Below, piece by piece: positions 14,001 through 29,000 of a DNA stretch of 64,000 nucleotides (position 1 is its first letter; each line of letters starts with the position of its first letter). The position numbers were made by a program, and so were the translations under genes. The DNA is from Lineus longissimus. Lineage: Eukaryota; Nemertea; Pilidiophora; Heteronemertea; Lineidae. Under the pieces are notes generated by a model that did not search any database, was not told the DNA's origin, and worked only from the letters and a program-made list of their open reading frames with translations. The DNA is taken from assembly GCF_910592395.1 (NCBI RefSeq), contig NC_088323.1, positions 3,470,001 through 3,534,000 of the forward strand, written 5' to 3'.

Positions 14001-17000
14001 GTTAAGAATAAAGTTTTTGAGCTTGCACAGAGGCACAGAATATACCACCCTAAAAGGTAATCCAGAAGCCAAAAAAAGTCCAGGGTTTGTTCATTTCCAC
14101 AACAAAAATGGGGCTTGCTTAAAGCGCCCTTAACAGTTTTCAAAGCTTATGATCTCAAATCCACCATACGTCTCCCACTATTTTCTCCTAGTTGGTGCCC
14201 TGGTGCAAAATCTTCAACAGTCATAGCAAGGTCCAAGGACGAGAAAGCCAAGTCCTCTCATTATGAAAAAAACCCTAACTATCTGAAATAAAGTCCGTGA
14301 AATTCCCATTCATTCTGCACAATGTGGCAGGTATTGCAAAGATCACATTATTTTTTCTGATTATACTAAGCGAGTAATAAAGCATGTCATACCGTTCCAC
14401 ATGTTATGGTGCACAGACAAGTCTTGTTACATTTCTTGACGTCTCTGATGACGCATTCACGTTTCCTGCCTTCGTCATCATTCTCAATCCATGGCACGTT
14501 TACCTTAAAAGCAACAGCCAATCACAAGATCGTAATACTTCGTGGCATTAATAGGAAAATGAGATTCGTTTTTCGTAATTGAAATATTTCAAGCACCTTA
14601 ACGAATTGTTATGTATTCGTGACAAAGACCATATGGTTAGTTACTTCTTAGCTGATCACATTCTTTGCAAGCAAACGATTTGGCGATGTAATGTATTGGT
14701 CTATCGATCTCTTCCACTATCAAGCTCTGCGCAAAGTGTAAATTCCAGCTAGTAACTTTCTAAAGACTTTGTAACAGTTATGAATGCCTTCAACTTGAAA
14801 AATGTGTCCCACCTCATTGTATGATTTTGGATTAAATTATGGTTCTCAAAATACGTTCAAACATAGAGATACAAATAGCCTGATATGACATTTTGTTAGC
14901 CGGACAATATACAAGGACATTTACTACCAGACAGGTAATCGGTGTTTCATTTCAAACAAAAGTCATACTTGAAGTGCAGTGTGAAGCAAATGCCCGGTGC
15001 GATTCGAAAGTGCCAGGAAAGATTTATAGTTACATCTGTTACATGTTGCAGTATCAAACAAAAAAAACATACCACCCGCTCGTTGTCTCCGTCCTTACAA
15101 GTTTTGCATTCATCCTCCGTGACACACTCTGTTTTGGACGAATTCTTGAAGAATTTCCCAGGTGGACATTGGCAGCACTTTTTGTCTGTAAAATTGTTTC
15201 ACAAATTAAGGTATATTATGATATAGAGAGGATTTACCGGTCTGCATTCTTTCAAGTTCAAGCGGTGGCGATCCTAGATGGAAGTCATTGTTCAACTCAG
15301 ATCTGCACTTTTATCAGACAGTTTCGATTGTTTTTTATGTGGGCTTCCGAAATCAAATTTCCACCGTTAAAGGGTGTACACGTAGCTGGCATGTAATTGA
15401 AAGACCTCTCTACTGTGTTATTTCTGCACGCCAATACCAAAGTGACTAATCGTTAGCCAATTAAAAACCTATGTTACCGTTGTAAAATACTGTAAACCCC
15501 TGACGATTTAATTTTAGGTCTTGGTAAAATTTTGAATTTTTGAAAGTTGAACTCTCAGCTCAAAAAATGACATTTTTGACTAAGCGTTGTCCGCCTGGGT
15601 AGGGTGTACTGTTTGCAATATTCATTGGCGCCTTAGACACTTAATTTGATTGTAAGTGAATAAACCCTTCAAGCTTACCGCTCTTCTTGCAATCCTTTGC
15701 AATGCTCTTTTCTCCAATGATGTGAGCGCAAGTGGTATGACATTTGCATTTAGTTAGGACGCTGGGTTCTGTACATTTCTGTGTCGTGGTAGGTATGACG
15801 GGGGTGGTAGTGATTGTGGAGGTGGTTGTCGTTGTGATGGTCGTGCTTAGTCTGGTTGTGGTCTCGATTTCGTAGCAGGCATACACTTTGATCTTAATCT
15901 CGATGAAATCTTTGGCGGACTCGGGCACAGGTTTCTGCAGGAAGACCCGGACGGCAACACCCTTTATGTTAATATCGTCGGCTTCCTTTCCTTGGTACAC
16001 CTGATAAAAGAATACACCGAAATGAAGATGATAGAAAATAATGTATGCAGATATAGCTAGCATCTGTCTGAAGGCGCATAACAACAACTTTCAGAATCTT
16101 CGTATATCTACAGAGGCAATGGGGTGTCAACATGAAAAGTAACTGATCATGCACGCAGCGCTCACATTAGCCAGACCTGTGAAAGGCATAGCGCTAACTA
16201 GGCTCGGGGCTGAACATACGATTCTCAGATTAATAAATTCGTTTACTTAGTTTTTGCTCCTCTCATGGAATTATCTACAAACATTTATTAGCAAATTCAC
16301 TGTTCGTTTGGCATATTGGTGGTTTGCATCTATCAAAGCTTTTCCGATATTCAGTGCGGTCCTACTCACTTTCTGTTTTCCACCCTCCATGACACTTGTG
16401 AACTCTCCTCTGTCTGTCTTCTGTATGTCCACCGTAATTTCACCGACGTTTCCTTCGAGGACAACCCTGGTGATAATGACCGGCTCCTTCCCCTTAGGGA
16501 CAACTGGAACTTGGATGAAAACTGTTCTTCCGTCTTTAAGGACCGGGGCAGTCCAACCGACTGCATCAGGGGCAGCATCTTGCCCCTTACCATTGTCCGG
16601 ATAGGTTTCTATGTCTTTTGGTTGGACTATTTTCTCCCCAAGGGTGTTTTTCACCACACATGCTATTTAAAGGGAAAAAATATGCTGTGCAACCTATTAT
16701 CTAAATATTGAATATTTTTGAGAGAATGGTGAAACATGGGTTTCCATCAGTTACAACATTTTGCTTTGGTTACTGGTATCGAATCCCTCAATAAACACAC
16801 GTTAACCAGAAATTCCAGAAAATGGTATCTGCGGGAGTTTAGTATTTAATGGTTGAGACGGAAACAGAATACATATCTGCTTCTGCTATAATAACTTTTG
16901 GATATAAGTCTGCTACTTGAATGTTACTTACGTATTGGTGTTGAAGTGATAGTAACTGGTGTTGTTGTCGGGCTTGTACTTGAAGGGACACACTGCTTAC

Positions 17001-20000
17001 AACATTCACCAGCCACCTTGATCGGCATGCTGTCCTGTAAGACATGGACATGAAACATTTTGTTAAAGGATGTCTATCTTCAATACGACATATTTCGGGG
17101 CTAATGCTATGGAAGATATTTCATGTATCTTCTTCCCCTCAAAAAACTAGTCTGATCACACTCGAACAACTAGTGTTTGAAAATGTACTCACATCCTCAC
17201 ATCTGATGTTGTCCTCACAGAGTTCATTCGTCTTGCACACTATTTCATTGTCCTTGCATATGCATGTCTTGTTGCAGTCACCATCAACAACTTCCCATTT
17301 GTCAAAGGGCTGAAAGAAGATAACGATGTTGTTTAACGGTGTCGAGGACGCTATATTATCAAAGACTTCCAATTAGCGGTATTGCAGCAGAAAATGAAAT
17401 AAGCATGAAATCCAGTTGTTTGCACTTGCGAATGCAATTAGCACATTATTATAGAATCAATGATATCGATCGCTGTACCAACCGGCAACAGCACTACTGA
17501 AATTATTTTAGCACCTCATTTACAGTTCACCCTACCTTGAATGTCTTATTAGTGATAGTGTCAAAACACTTGCACAACTCTTTGGATGTACACTTGTCTG
17601 CACCCTCGAAGACCATTCCCTCTGGACATTTACAACCTAGAATTCAATTCATAACGCATTTGAAAAAGTGGATATCATGAAAATGTTACAGGAAAAACGT
17701 GTAAGAACTCTGACGGATGCCCTAATGCTTTATGGCGATATTTGAGCTCAAAATAGCTATTTTGGATGAAGAGAAATTATCATTAATCACCATGTAATTT
17801 CGTTCCATGCAACACACTCATGGTAATGCTACTTTGTGATGGCTTTCCATTACAACGTTGGTCATTTTGCTGAGCAAGGTTTGTTGTTTAACGAATCTGA
17901 AAAATATTGTTGCATTTTCACAGCCCTCGAATTGCACTTCGGGGAAGAGGGGGGGGGGGGGGGTAATGAACCTCTTAGTTTTAGGCATGTAACAAACCTA
18001 CCTGGTTGACATTCATAGGTTGTCTTTTCGGAACACGTCAATGCCATCCTCGAACTGATCTTGTTGTTATGCACAATGTAGTGACACTGGTCGAAACACT
18101 GACTCTTACAGTCGGTCGGGATACAACCGTCACAGTCGGTACAAGCTTAAAAATAAGCATAGTTTTTGAAGGCAAATTTTCGCGGTGCGATTAATAATTT
18201 TGACGCCAAGGAATGGTAAAACCTTGATGTTGCCTACGAGTTACAACAAAACTGATCTGAAGAAGTATCAAGACATTGATTGAGGAATTATACCAAAAGA
18301 ATGGTATAAGCAAGTGTGAAAATCCTCTTAATTTTTTTAAACCTTCGAATTTTAACTCAGTCACATCCTCATCGGGGAGAGGAGTACTGGTCATTCGTCA
18401 CCAGAAGAAGACGGTCCATCAAAGAGTGAGAACGCAGAAGAAGAAGACGATGCTACGACTTGATTGCCTGTGTACGGATGGCATAATGTTAGACTTACAT
18501 GGCGTTGTGGATGGTGGAGTTGTTGTAGGAGTCGTTGTTGATATTGTTGTGATATTGGTGGTCGTTGTGCTAATGCTGCATTCTGTCATATCTCCGCATT
18601 TCAATGTTCCGTCTTCCGTGCACACGCTGTAATAATTTTTCAAGTTGAATTTAAGCTTAACGCCCTTTGAAATGTGGAAACTGTCGCAGTTTGCCTTTTA
18701 TACTTTTGAATATTCAGGCGCAGAAAGTGCTTATGGTTAGGCCGCATCAATATGCAGCTATATATAATTATGATAGACTGTTATTTGATGATGCAAGTCA
18801 ACTGGAATCATACGCACAGGAAGTTGGTTTTAAAGTTCATACGAAAGAATACTCACCAAATACGACAATCTTTCACTAATTTGTGACCAACTGGTACGGT
18901 GATGTTTGGAGGTATTGTGCAGCCGCATTCTGCCTTCGGGACGCAATCACCTGAGGGCAATGAATATATTCGTTGAATGATATCATGTTAGTAGACCATA
19001 ATAACGTAAACGTCAATAATAAATCACTGTAGTGAATATACATGTGTGTGCTAAGCAACATTCAGTTATAAAAACTAACTGTTAAGCTGGCTAGTTTGGC
19101 TACACTTATCACCGATCATGAGAGTAAGGAAAGGCGTTTTGGGCGTGAATTTCCATTTTGGCCCATCTGTTTTGGCCGGGGCTCTTCTCCTAGGAAGAGG
19201 CATTAGCCAGTTTACAGGACTGCATAGTTTTAATTACGTACCTTTGTCGTTCTCGACTGTTCCTGGTGGACAACTGCAGAACTCCTGACACCCTACCGGG
19301 CAGTGCTTTTGTATCAGCGGCCCTGAACTAAGGGTGGCACAGGCCGGTTGGCAAGGCGAAGCACACGGCTCGTATCGCCTTGGGTATGTACACACCTCTG
19401 AAAAGATATGCGTTAATGTTATATATAGGAAGGAACCTTGAAAACTTAATAAGGAACGGGAATTTGGGCTTCTTTCAATTTTTTTGGATACTTATAGCAT
19501 CATTTGCAACAATTTCTATACCATTGGCTATTAGGATGGGATATGTTTACAATTTGATAGGTGTTTTGTAACCTTTGCAAATGATTGTAATTGTGAGCCT
19601 ACTTACTACACTCCTGCTTCCTCCAGTCAATGTGGATGCCCTTTCTGTTACATTCTTCCACGTAGGCAGCGACGTTAGTACAGAAACACTCGCAGTCACC
19701 TCCCCTATCACAGCCGCATGAATCAAATAGACAAGACTCGTAGTGTTTTTCCACGGGGACCTGAAAAGTTTTAAAAAGTAAAAGTGGTGTTTGTGGCCTG
19801 ATATCAAAGATTGAAAGAGGTTGTGATCCGTCTTCTCACTTAAAGCTCTGCTGCAACCTATTTGTAGAAATAGGATTAGCTGTTGAATGAGTGCTATAAT
19901 TTGAGAATTTCTAGCTGATATTTTTAACCAAGCATTGGTAGGTGGAGAAAAGCATGCTAGACAAAAACGTTTCCCTGGAGCCTGGAGATGACTTGAGGTT

Positions 20001-23000
20001 GAAAATAGGGACCTATTGACCGCCCAGCGAGACTTCTAGCCACTCACCTAACTCTCACCAAATTGCGGACTTGTGTTCAAACCAAAACCATTTCCTCAGG
20101 GCCCGTTAAACATTTAAGAAGTAAGACAGTGCAACTTGTCCTGTTTTTTTTGCATTTTGGAAGAGAAAAAATATCCACTAAGGCTATACATACCGCGCCA
20201 TGGCATTGTATGAAAGCGGGGTTGACCTTCATAATTGAACAAACATTGTGCGCCCAGGCCTTCCTAGATGGATTGCGGTCACAGGGATGTTTATCGGTTT
20301 CGGGCTTAGGTGTCTGACAGCTGTTTTCCGTCTGCCAAGATTTGCCGAACTCGAAGGCAGTTGAGGCGGTAGCCTTGTTTCTTGAGATGAAGTCATCGTT
20401 GGACATGTCGTTGTAGTTTCCACAGAGACCACAGACTTTCTTTTTGTACTTGGTGTCCAGCTGGACTGAGACCCTGGTGTTCTTGTCCCAGAAAACGGTT
20501 AAGCCTGCAAAGGGAACAAGTGGTAATCTGTTGTTCTAATCCTAATTGGCCCTGTTTAGATCGAACAAGTATACAACAGTGTAGCCACATTTTATTGGAT
20601 TCATAATGTATATCTCTTCCTGCAGGTGTCAATCGGTACTGCAGCGGAAATAGTAGAATCAGATAGTCCAAAAACGGTTCATCGTTTGGTTTCGATAAGA
20701 TATAATATTTAGCACTCTTACCCATATCTGTGACAATTGTCATCCAAATAGTCCCGCCATCCATTACCTCATAATGGGGCTTCTCCGTGCTAAGATCCGT
20801 GTATTTCACCGATGGTTTCTCTTGGCCTTTCATGAGGGTGAGCGTCAAACTAGCCCCGAGTTGGATTTTGACCAGCTTTGTACAGGCAAGACCGTACTGG
20901 CCACATGGGACATTCTGAACAGATACCCTGAATGTTCCCTGCTTTCCACAGCCATCTTCGGCCAGGATGTACTCGCAAGCGCCTTGGAATTCAAAGTATT
21001 TGTCATCGAAGGTCTTGTAATGGGGGTCTCCCCAGACGTCACATGTTTCTGGAAAAGCAATGAGTGTTGTGATGCATAGAGATTACGATGCAGATTTGAA
21101 CATCCCAGCAGAGTTTCGATTGGCATCACATGATGCCTCAAATAATTCCACCATTGATGTTAGTAATGCTGTGCGGATTTTGTTTTATGACAAAATGGCC
21201 CGTATCTCTTTTACTCTCGGTTCAGAGTTCAGAGCTAAAATACGTCTTGTTTGTTTGTCCTGCTTATCTTTGCAGAGAATTAAGGATAATCTGACAACAA
21301 GAATCTTTGGGATGACATTAAACAAAAGATAACTTTCTAGCCGAATTTCATTGTCTTTTTATCATCTTGTCATGGCCATTCAACCATTTACGACTGAATA
21401 GGAGGTTCATCAAAAATGTTTTAACTTACTTTTGCAATCGGTGTCCAAACACTTAGCCTCCCCATTAGTGCACTGGCTGTTGAGGAAAAGAAAACGTTCT
21501 TTTTGGTACGTTACAAATAAGAACGTGGGAGATTCTCGTATTTCTGTTATTCTTAAGAAGAAATCTAAATCACTACAAAATACTAACGGAGGAAACGTGC
21601 ATATGTGTGAGCTGATAAACGACCAAAAAGAAGAAAAGGGGGAGACGTGTAGTTATCCTTCGCAACATGCAACTTACCAAAAGCTGCAGAATTTTCCTTC
21701 ACGATCTACTGTTTGCCAGACTTCATTTTCAGCCCTGACTTTTCCTTCCTTATAGCACGGGCACTCCTGTTTAATGATGCACACCCCCTTGGCGTTTCTC
21801 ACACGACCCTCCTGGCAGATGCATCCATCTGTCTTACACTCTGCAGTGCATGGCTTGTCAATGTTGTCGCATCGTCTTTCGCATTCCGCACAGTTGCTCC
21901 ATACCTCGGTTGCAGAGTTACAAGTGTTTGTCTCTGTAAATAGATTGATGCGATGATAGTTAACGTTCAATGTAATACCACCTGGGTGAGTTTCCGACAA
22001 AGCAGACTCATTGAAACACCGGAGACTGTACTGGATTGAGTGGGCTTCTTGGGCAAATTGTCATCGCGCTTGTGTTCAGAAGATTGGCTTTGCTGGACGT
22101 TTTTGTTCATCGTATCTAATTGTTTCCATACAGTAGACAGAAGGAGGGCACTTCTTTTTACCAGTGGAACACAAAAACGTTTGGGCACACAGACAGAAAC
22201 GTTGCAATCAAATACATTACACAAGCGCTTCATTATTGTTAGTCCTGCAAAATCCTAATATGCTGATAAATTGTGTCAAAGAATAATGTATTGCAGAAGA
22301 GATAATATGAGAAATGAGACAATAAGATGAATATCAGCAGGTTATGATTTGTCATACTCAGTAATCGTATGCATGCAACTCATTCGGGTGACCAGATATT
22401 CTAAAATGATTAGGGACTGTGGTCGGAACGGGAATGTTGGACGTGAAGCTCGAGGTACCTTTCTTATGTTACCGTAAAGCAAAAAGTATAAACTGTATTC
22501 AAAGCCTTACCGTCACATTTCTTGTTGGTGCATTCCCATTTGCCGTTCGTACAAGTGCTTCAAAGACAAATGAATTAATAAATAATATAGGGCGTGCTCT
22601 AAAGAATGAACATGAAAGAAATACCTTCAGACCCAACATCTGCTTAATTCAGTATCTATAATTCCGTATCTTTGGAGGATGGGATCGGTAGGATTGACTG
22701 GTGCAGTGTGTTTTAATATGCGAAAAGTAGCTGGACAGGTGTAAATTGCTCCGAACTTCGCCAGCAACTCTGACTTTTGGAGTAGTTTTGTTGGATGTTT
22801 TGCTTGCCAGGCTCTGTGATGGTCGCTGCGTTACGGAGAGGAAGGTCATAGTAACAAGATACCAATTAATGATACCTACCATTTGTTACATTTGTCTGGA
22901 CGTTCTTCGCCAGCTGTGTACGCACGGCCACGGTATGAGCAGTGGCACTTGTCTTTCGTCACACAGGCACGAAGCTCTTCATCGAAAACTGTACCCTAAA

Positions 23001-26000
23001 ATTCAGAACAATTGCGTATTTGGACTAATCTAAATTTGATCTGAAAAAGCCAATGCTTGTACAATGCAATGTTCAGAACTAGACTAATTGATGCACATGT
23101 TTATGTACTTATATCGGGACGTACTGGTAAACATATAATATTTCTACTTCTTGGCTGTGATAATCATCCTTAATTCAATGACTCCTGAATCCCAGGTCTA
23201 ATGACTGATCCTCACCACACTTGATGTATAGCACTGTAGGATTGTACAAAGTGATGTACGGAAAGAGGTACCGCTCTTAATTGTGGATACCGACTAACTA
23301 AGTTGCTGTTTTTTCTTACCTCAATACATTGACACCCTGGAACACATTCCCTCCTACATGGTTTTGGCTGGATACCGAAACATGTGGTGTCGCAATTACT
23401 TCCGCATTCTTTCCATACCTTGCCCCTTGGGCATTCTCGTACTTCTGAAATTTCGAAAAGAAGGCTTCATTGTACCTCAGTGTTTAATGACTTTTTTCCA
23501 AGAAATGTTCACATGATCCACGAAAGACTTACATCAAATTGCGGGTTTTAAAGAAGATAAATGCATCAAGGATATTGAGCGCTTTGCGTTGAAAGCTGGT
23601 TTATGAAGCATATTGCACAAAACTGAGCGTGACATTTCAGGTAAATACGCGGTAAACGAAGCAGTATGCCTGAAACTGGAGGTAGTGTTCTGATTTGCTG
23701 ACCAATGACTCGGAGGTCTGTATCTGGGCTCATTACTTTGTTAAAATGGCATATGGATTGGTTTCATAAAAATTTATTCCTCAAATCGGATTGTAGCCGT
23801 AGGTATTAAAGGGTAGAAACACTTACGACAGAGCTTCTCATGCCATTGCTCCAGAACCTTTCCTCGCAGGGCACACGCACGTGCGTAGGCAGCAAATGCA
23901 CTACATTCGCAGCTTGTGATGTCCTTATCCTTTTCACCACACATGCACACATCGTGCATACACTGTTTGTGGAAGTCTGCAACTTCAAGGGTGCTTCGAC
24001 AAGCCGCGAAGTATTCACCTGAAAAGTAACTTTAGGAGTAACTACCACAAGCAAACTAACTAGTGCATGTCTTCTTAGCAAGACACTTAAGAAGACACTT
24101 CATCCATCTTCCGCTTTTCCACCAAGACGCATACTTGTTGGTCTTACTGAAAAAGATAGCAAAGGTGAATGCTGGTCCTAAATTGAAGTTTCGAAATACA
24201 AAAAGGGATCTAATAGTAGATGCTTTCTTCATAGGGGATCACTGTTGTGGAATCAGGTTTTGTGGAATCGGATCTCTCTGAATACAGTTAAATGGGGGGG
24301 GGGGGGGGCAGTCCTAGATTTCAAAATGACCTAGTTTGATTTATCTACGTACTCGTCTTCAGTTCGTTACAGCGCCTGTAGGCGTCCTGTCTGTATCCAA
24401 CGCCTTTTGTCTCGCAGGCTTCTTCATATGTGGATTCTTTGGCCACGCACTCTCCTCCAAGTTTGTAGGCTTTGACGAAATCCTCCACCACATTCGTAAA
24501 GCCACCTCCTGGCAGAGCAAAGTCACTGTTGGTGTTATCATCAAAATCACCACACAGGCCCTTGATCTGGAATACGGATGGCAAATCTATGTACTCAGTA
24601 CCGAAGCAGGTTTCGAAAACATTGCGAATGACGAAATAAAAGCGTCATTGTACATTTACTTTAACTGCCGACATCGAAGGGCACAGCCATGGCAGATGTG
24701 AAACGGGACCACAACGGTTAAGCAAAAGAGCTGGAAGAACCAAAAAAGAGACATCGTACCTTCTTCATGTACTTGGAGTGGACGAGGATTTCAATATTGT
24801 GCATGTTGTCCCAGATGACTTCGAGCTCGTTAACCATCTCGAACTTCACCACGTTACTTGACACCTTCCTAACAATGATCTGCTTATTTTCTGACTGGTA
24901 TGGTAAGACTATTTGTCGTTCATCCTTGAAGACTGACCCAGACGCCTTCATTCTGTTAAGGAAAGAAAACGATTAATTGCAATGTACACAGGTATACGAC
25001 TCGTATCTCGTTGATGCAGCCGAATTTTCTACATGGAAATAAGACAACAACATCACGACCATGCAACTCTCTGGATGGAGAAAACCATACTGTTGGTCTC
25101 GTGGAAAACTCGTAATTCTCATAACAGAATGAATGTAAGCGTTGTCCCTAATTGGAACTCTATGTGGTGCCTTGCTGTACTTACACGTAGTTGACCACTG
25201 ATGTTGAACTAACCGATGCGGTGATTTTGATCGACCTCATGCAAGTGGCTTGCTGGTTATATTTGCAGAAATTGTTCATAACTTCGATGGCGAAGGGAAC
25301 TTTGTCTTTGCCGTTGTTCTTTACGGATGAGACCAATTCGTATCTGCAGTGTCCTTCAAAGCTGTACTTCCTGCCATCGAAGGTTGTGTAGTGGGGATCA
25401 CCAGAGAGGATACATCGGCCGATGCAGTCAGCTCGGCGCTTGCAGTCCCACTTGCCACCGTTACATACGCTATAAAAACAGACAAGTGCTTTAATTCATC
25501 AGTAGCTCTTCCTTGATTTGTAATATTGTTCAGCTAAATCTTTATAGTTCCTAGATACGCAATTCACAATGAGTTTATATAATGTCAATTTCCACAGCCG
25601 TCCTTCTACCTACGATATCTTCCAAACTATTGTACAAAGTCCAGCAAACGAAATATTTGACGATATCCTGATAGAGCACTGGACTTGGTGGACCAGAGTC
25701 ATATACATGTAAATATTAAACATTATTAACTATGATTTTAATTATATACACCATGCTAAGAAGAAGTTCTTAATTATGCTTTAGAGAAATACAAATCTCT
25801 CTATCAGAACAAATGACCTAATGATTATGACGTTTTGACCGTATAATATATTTCTTGTTGACCCGTTACCTAGTTTACCCCTGAATATGAATACATTATT
25901 TTTGATACTCACGCTCATATTGTTTTATTCACATTCAAAACGTGATGGCTTCCTATGACTTACCAATCCTTGCATTGTGTTACGTCGCCAGTGATCAACT

Positions 26001-29000
26001 TGCCTCCATTCGGGTATTGTATACCTTTGTCGGTGCAGGGGCAGGACTTTGGGTCGATACATGATTTGCCATCCCAGAGTGAACCTTAAAATTGACAAAT
26101 TTGTTGCAGTGTCACACATCCATAAACTTTAACGACATTCGGTGTCCATTTGTGAAGAAATTATTTCGATCTATTATGGATTGATCCAAGTTACCATAAA
26201 ACATAACAGAATGAATGTTTAGGAACAATGAATACAAATAAAAAAAACCAAACATTTCAAACACAGCAATACAAACCCAAAACAATAATGAAGTAATCGT
26301 ACACAAATAGCACCAATTCGACTTCCCAAGTTGTCGATATTAGAACAATTTAAACCACAGTATGAGTTGAGACCTCTGAATTCTATTTAAACCAGCCATA
26401 CGGGCATGATCTGCTTGGCAGCTATTCTGTTCGTATTGATACTTATCCGTAAAGGCGCAGTACAGTCGACACTTTGTGGAGCTTACCTGATGGGCAGAAA
26501 CAACCGTCATGAGCAAGGGAACACTCGTCATTCTGGTTATCACACCTGCGATTACAGTCTTTTGCGCACTCCATGAACACCATGCCATTTGGGCATTTCT
26601 TCGAATAGGCTGAAAGATGAGCATTGCCATTTAGCTAGATTAGAAACAAAACATGTCAAGGGCAGCGTCGTATAATCTATCGACGAACAAAATAGTTTGG
26701 GTTGGTATGATGCCACACATCGGTCCTAAATGTATGCATTATCAAGACTAGAACTTCAGGCCTTTGTTGAGTATCACCCGATATTGTGATACTGATCATC
26801 ATTCATTCTTTTGCTTATTCAAAATGTCAGTAGTGATGAAAGAGTGCCAACATGTATAGATCAGTGTTGTATAAAGCGTTCTCCTCGCTTATAATTCCGG
26901 AAGGTGCGAAGGTAAACCGTTCCTATATATTTGTATCACACTTGCAAGCGGAGTTGCAGACAAGACACTGACCTACCCTTGAAGGCGGGCATGCAAACGA
27001 TACACCAACGTTAATATTTCAGTGAGGAAGGGGTTTCAAACATCACACCGATTTAGCCTAGCGATTATTGTCGGGATGCAAACGAATTGGCAAAATTGTT
27101 TTTTAGGCGCGGTTAAATCCACTTTGATCAACTTAACAAACAACACACCAAGTTGACCTACATTTCTAGGGATGGTTGCTGAGTCTGCAGTTAAGTTGAT
27201 CTACTTTGTAATTACAAAGTGTGCGCCGTGCAGTAATTGCAGGCTGGTCTTTTTAGAAGACACTCGGGTTGACGTACCTTTGCAGGCTGGGTTGGCGTCC
27301 ACGTAGTTTATGACATGTCCGGCAGTGCAGCAGGATCCACTCAAGAGTGCCATTGACTCACACTTGATCGGGTTGAGACATTCGGACATGGTCTTTGTCA
27401 GAAGACACTTGCACATCTCTTCATTGCACCGCTCGCTAAAGATTTCTACCTTGTCTGCGCAGGGCGTAAATAGCCCGTCCTTGGCCGAAAGGGAACTGCA
27501 TGCTTCTTTTACAAGTTCGACCTGAGGCTGCAAAAATGGTAAAATAAGGTATAGTGAACCGAACATTTTGGCGAAAAAAAGTCATTATCGCCACTGAGTT
27601 ACACGGAGAGATTCCGTTTTGTTTGACTACAATATTTATTCATGAAAACTTATCTTAACAAAAATCACGACTAGGAAACTGTGATGAAGATAGTTAAAAC
27701 TTTAAGTCGTACAACGTGATGGTAGTGTTATCTGTTAGACACAGCTAATGGACTAGTTCCTCAAGTAAACTGACTGCTTGGCCATCAAATCGATCGAAAC
27801 CGCGTGTACGGTACACCGTGCACCTTTCATTACGATCATTAAAAAGCATACGCTTACCTTATCTGTCTTTTTCGCCTTCAGCTGATCACAATAGGAAGAC
27901 TGGCGCGTAGGGTTAGCATATCGTGTGTCTGACTTGGTTTTAAGGGAGTTTCCAAAGGTAACAGCGTTGTTATTGGGCACGTCGTTTTCTGGCTTGCCGT
28001 CATAATTGCCGCACATTCCTCCAAGTGAGGCGCCCTTCAGGGTTTTGGGGATGAAGATCTTAATAAACTCTGGCGAATAGATATACTTGATGTCTGGAAA
28101 AAAAATGTCACTCGTACAGTGTATACTCCACAGAGTGTCGGTCACTTTTATAAAGCGTCACTATGGCCGTGCCCTTGGATTAGTCGAGTCGATCAATGCT
28201 CGCGGTCATCAATAAAGTGGTCACTGATAAAATTATACCAATTGAATACCCTGAACGACTGATGCAATTGAATTAATTGATGAATAAATTGCCCCCCCCT
28301 GATAGAGCGGTTTGTTGTAAACTCGAAATACCTGCTAGCGTGGTCGATGGAATGCAGAAGTTTTTTTCAGAAGACGCCCAATGCTCCAGCGTGTAATTAT
28401 TAATTTACGTGTTGCAGAGAGAGTCGTGACTGAAGCCTTAAAATGCTCTGAGGAATCAGACATTTACTCATGCACACTTACCGCCCTTTGTTGAAACCAT
28501 GTAATTGTCGCCCAATTTTGTAACTGTTGTGCTTCCACCTATTGGCTGTGATGGTACTGTTAATCGCTTGTCGTTAAAGGTTGGTTCGTCAGAGGAAAGA
28601 ATGATAGTGTTTGTCGGCGACTGGTCAGCGTTCAACCCCTGGAGGATCTGAAAACGAACCCTAACCCGTTATCAAAAGGAAAATGGTCATCGTATTGAAA
28701 CGTCGCTCAGAGTTTGGTACCTAGTACTAGATGAGTTGATGTAGTTCGCCTCCGCATTCTTAATCTTCATTGTTGCTTGTTGGCGTTCGTCCAGTCGTCT
28801 TTTGAGGACAAAGGCACAACCAAAAGGTCGACATAAGATTACTTACCTTCAGAGCTGGGACCGTCTCTCCAGTCCTCGTCTTGTAGCTACAATCGACTTG
28901 AATGAAGAGATCGTAGCTTGATCTTTCTTCAAAGAACACGTTGTACGTATTCTTGCCGGGGAAGCTGAACACCTTTCCGTCAAATGTTCTGTATCGCTCA

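Noticed and set aside
14893-15396. 167-codon plus-strand frame
   Set aside because: It overlaps exon 36 in antisense and has no domain; the minus-strand exon has good splice sites and the cysteine pattern.
20011-20085. Another SINE-like A-box on the minus strand
   Set aside because: Only weak similarity to an A box and no B box at the right distance.
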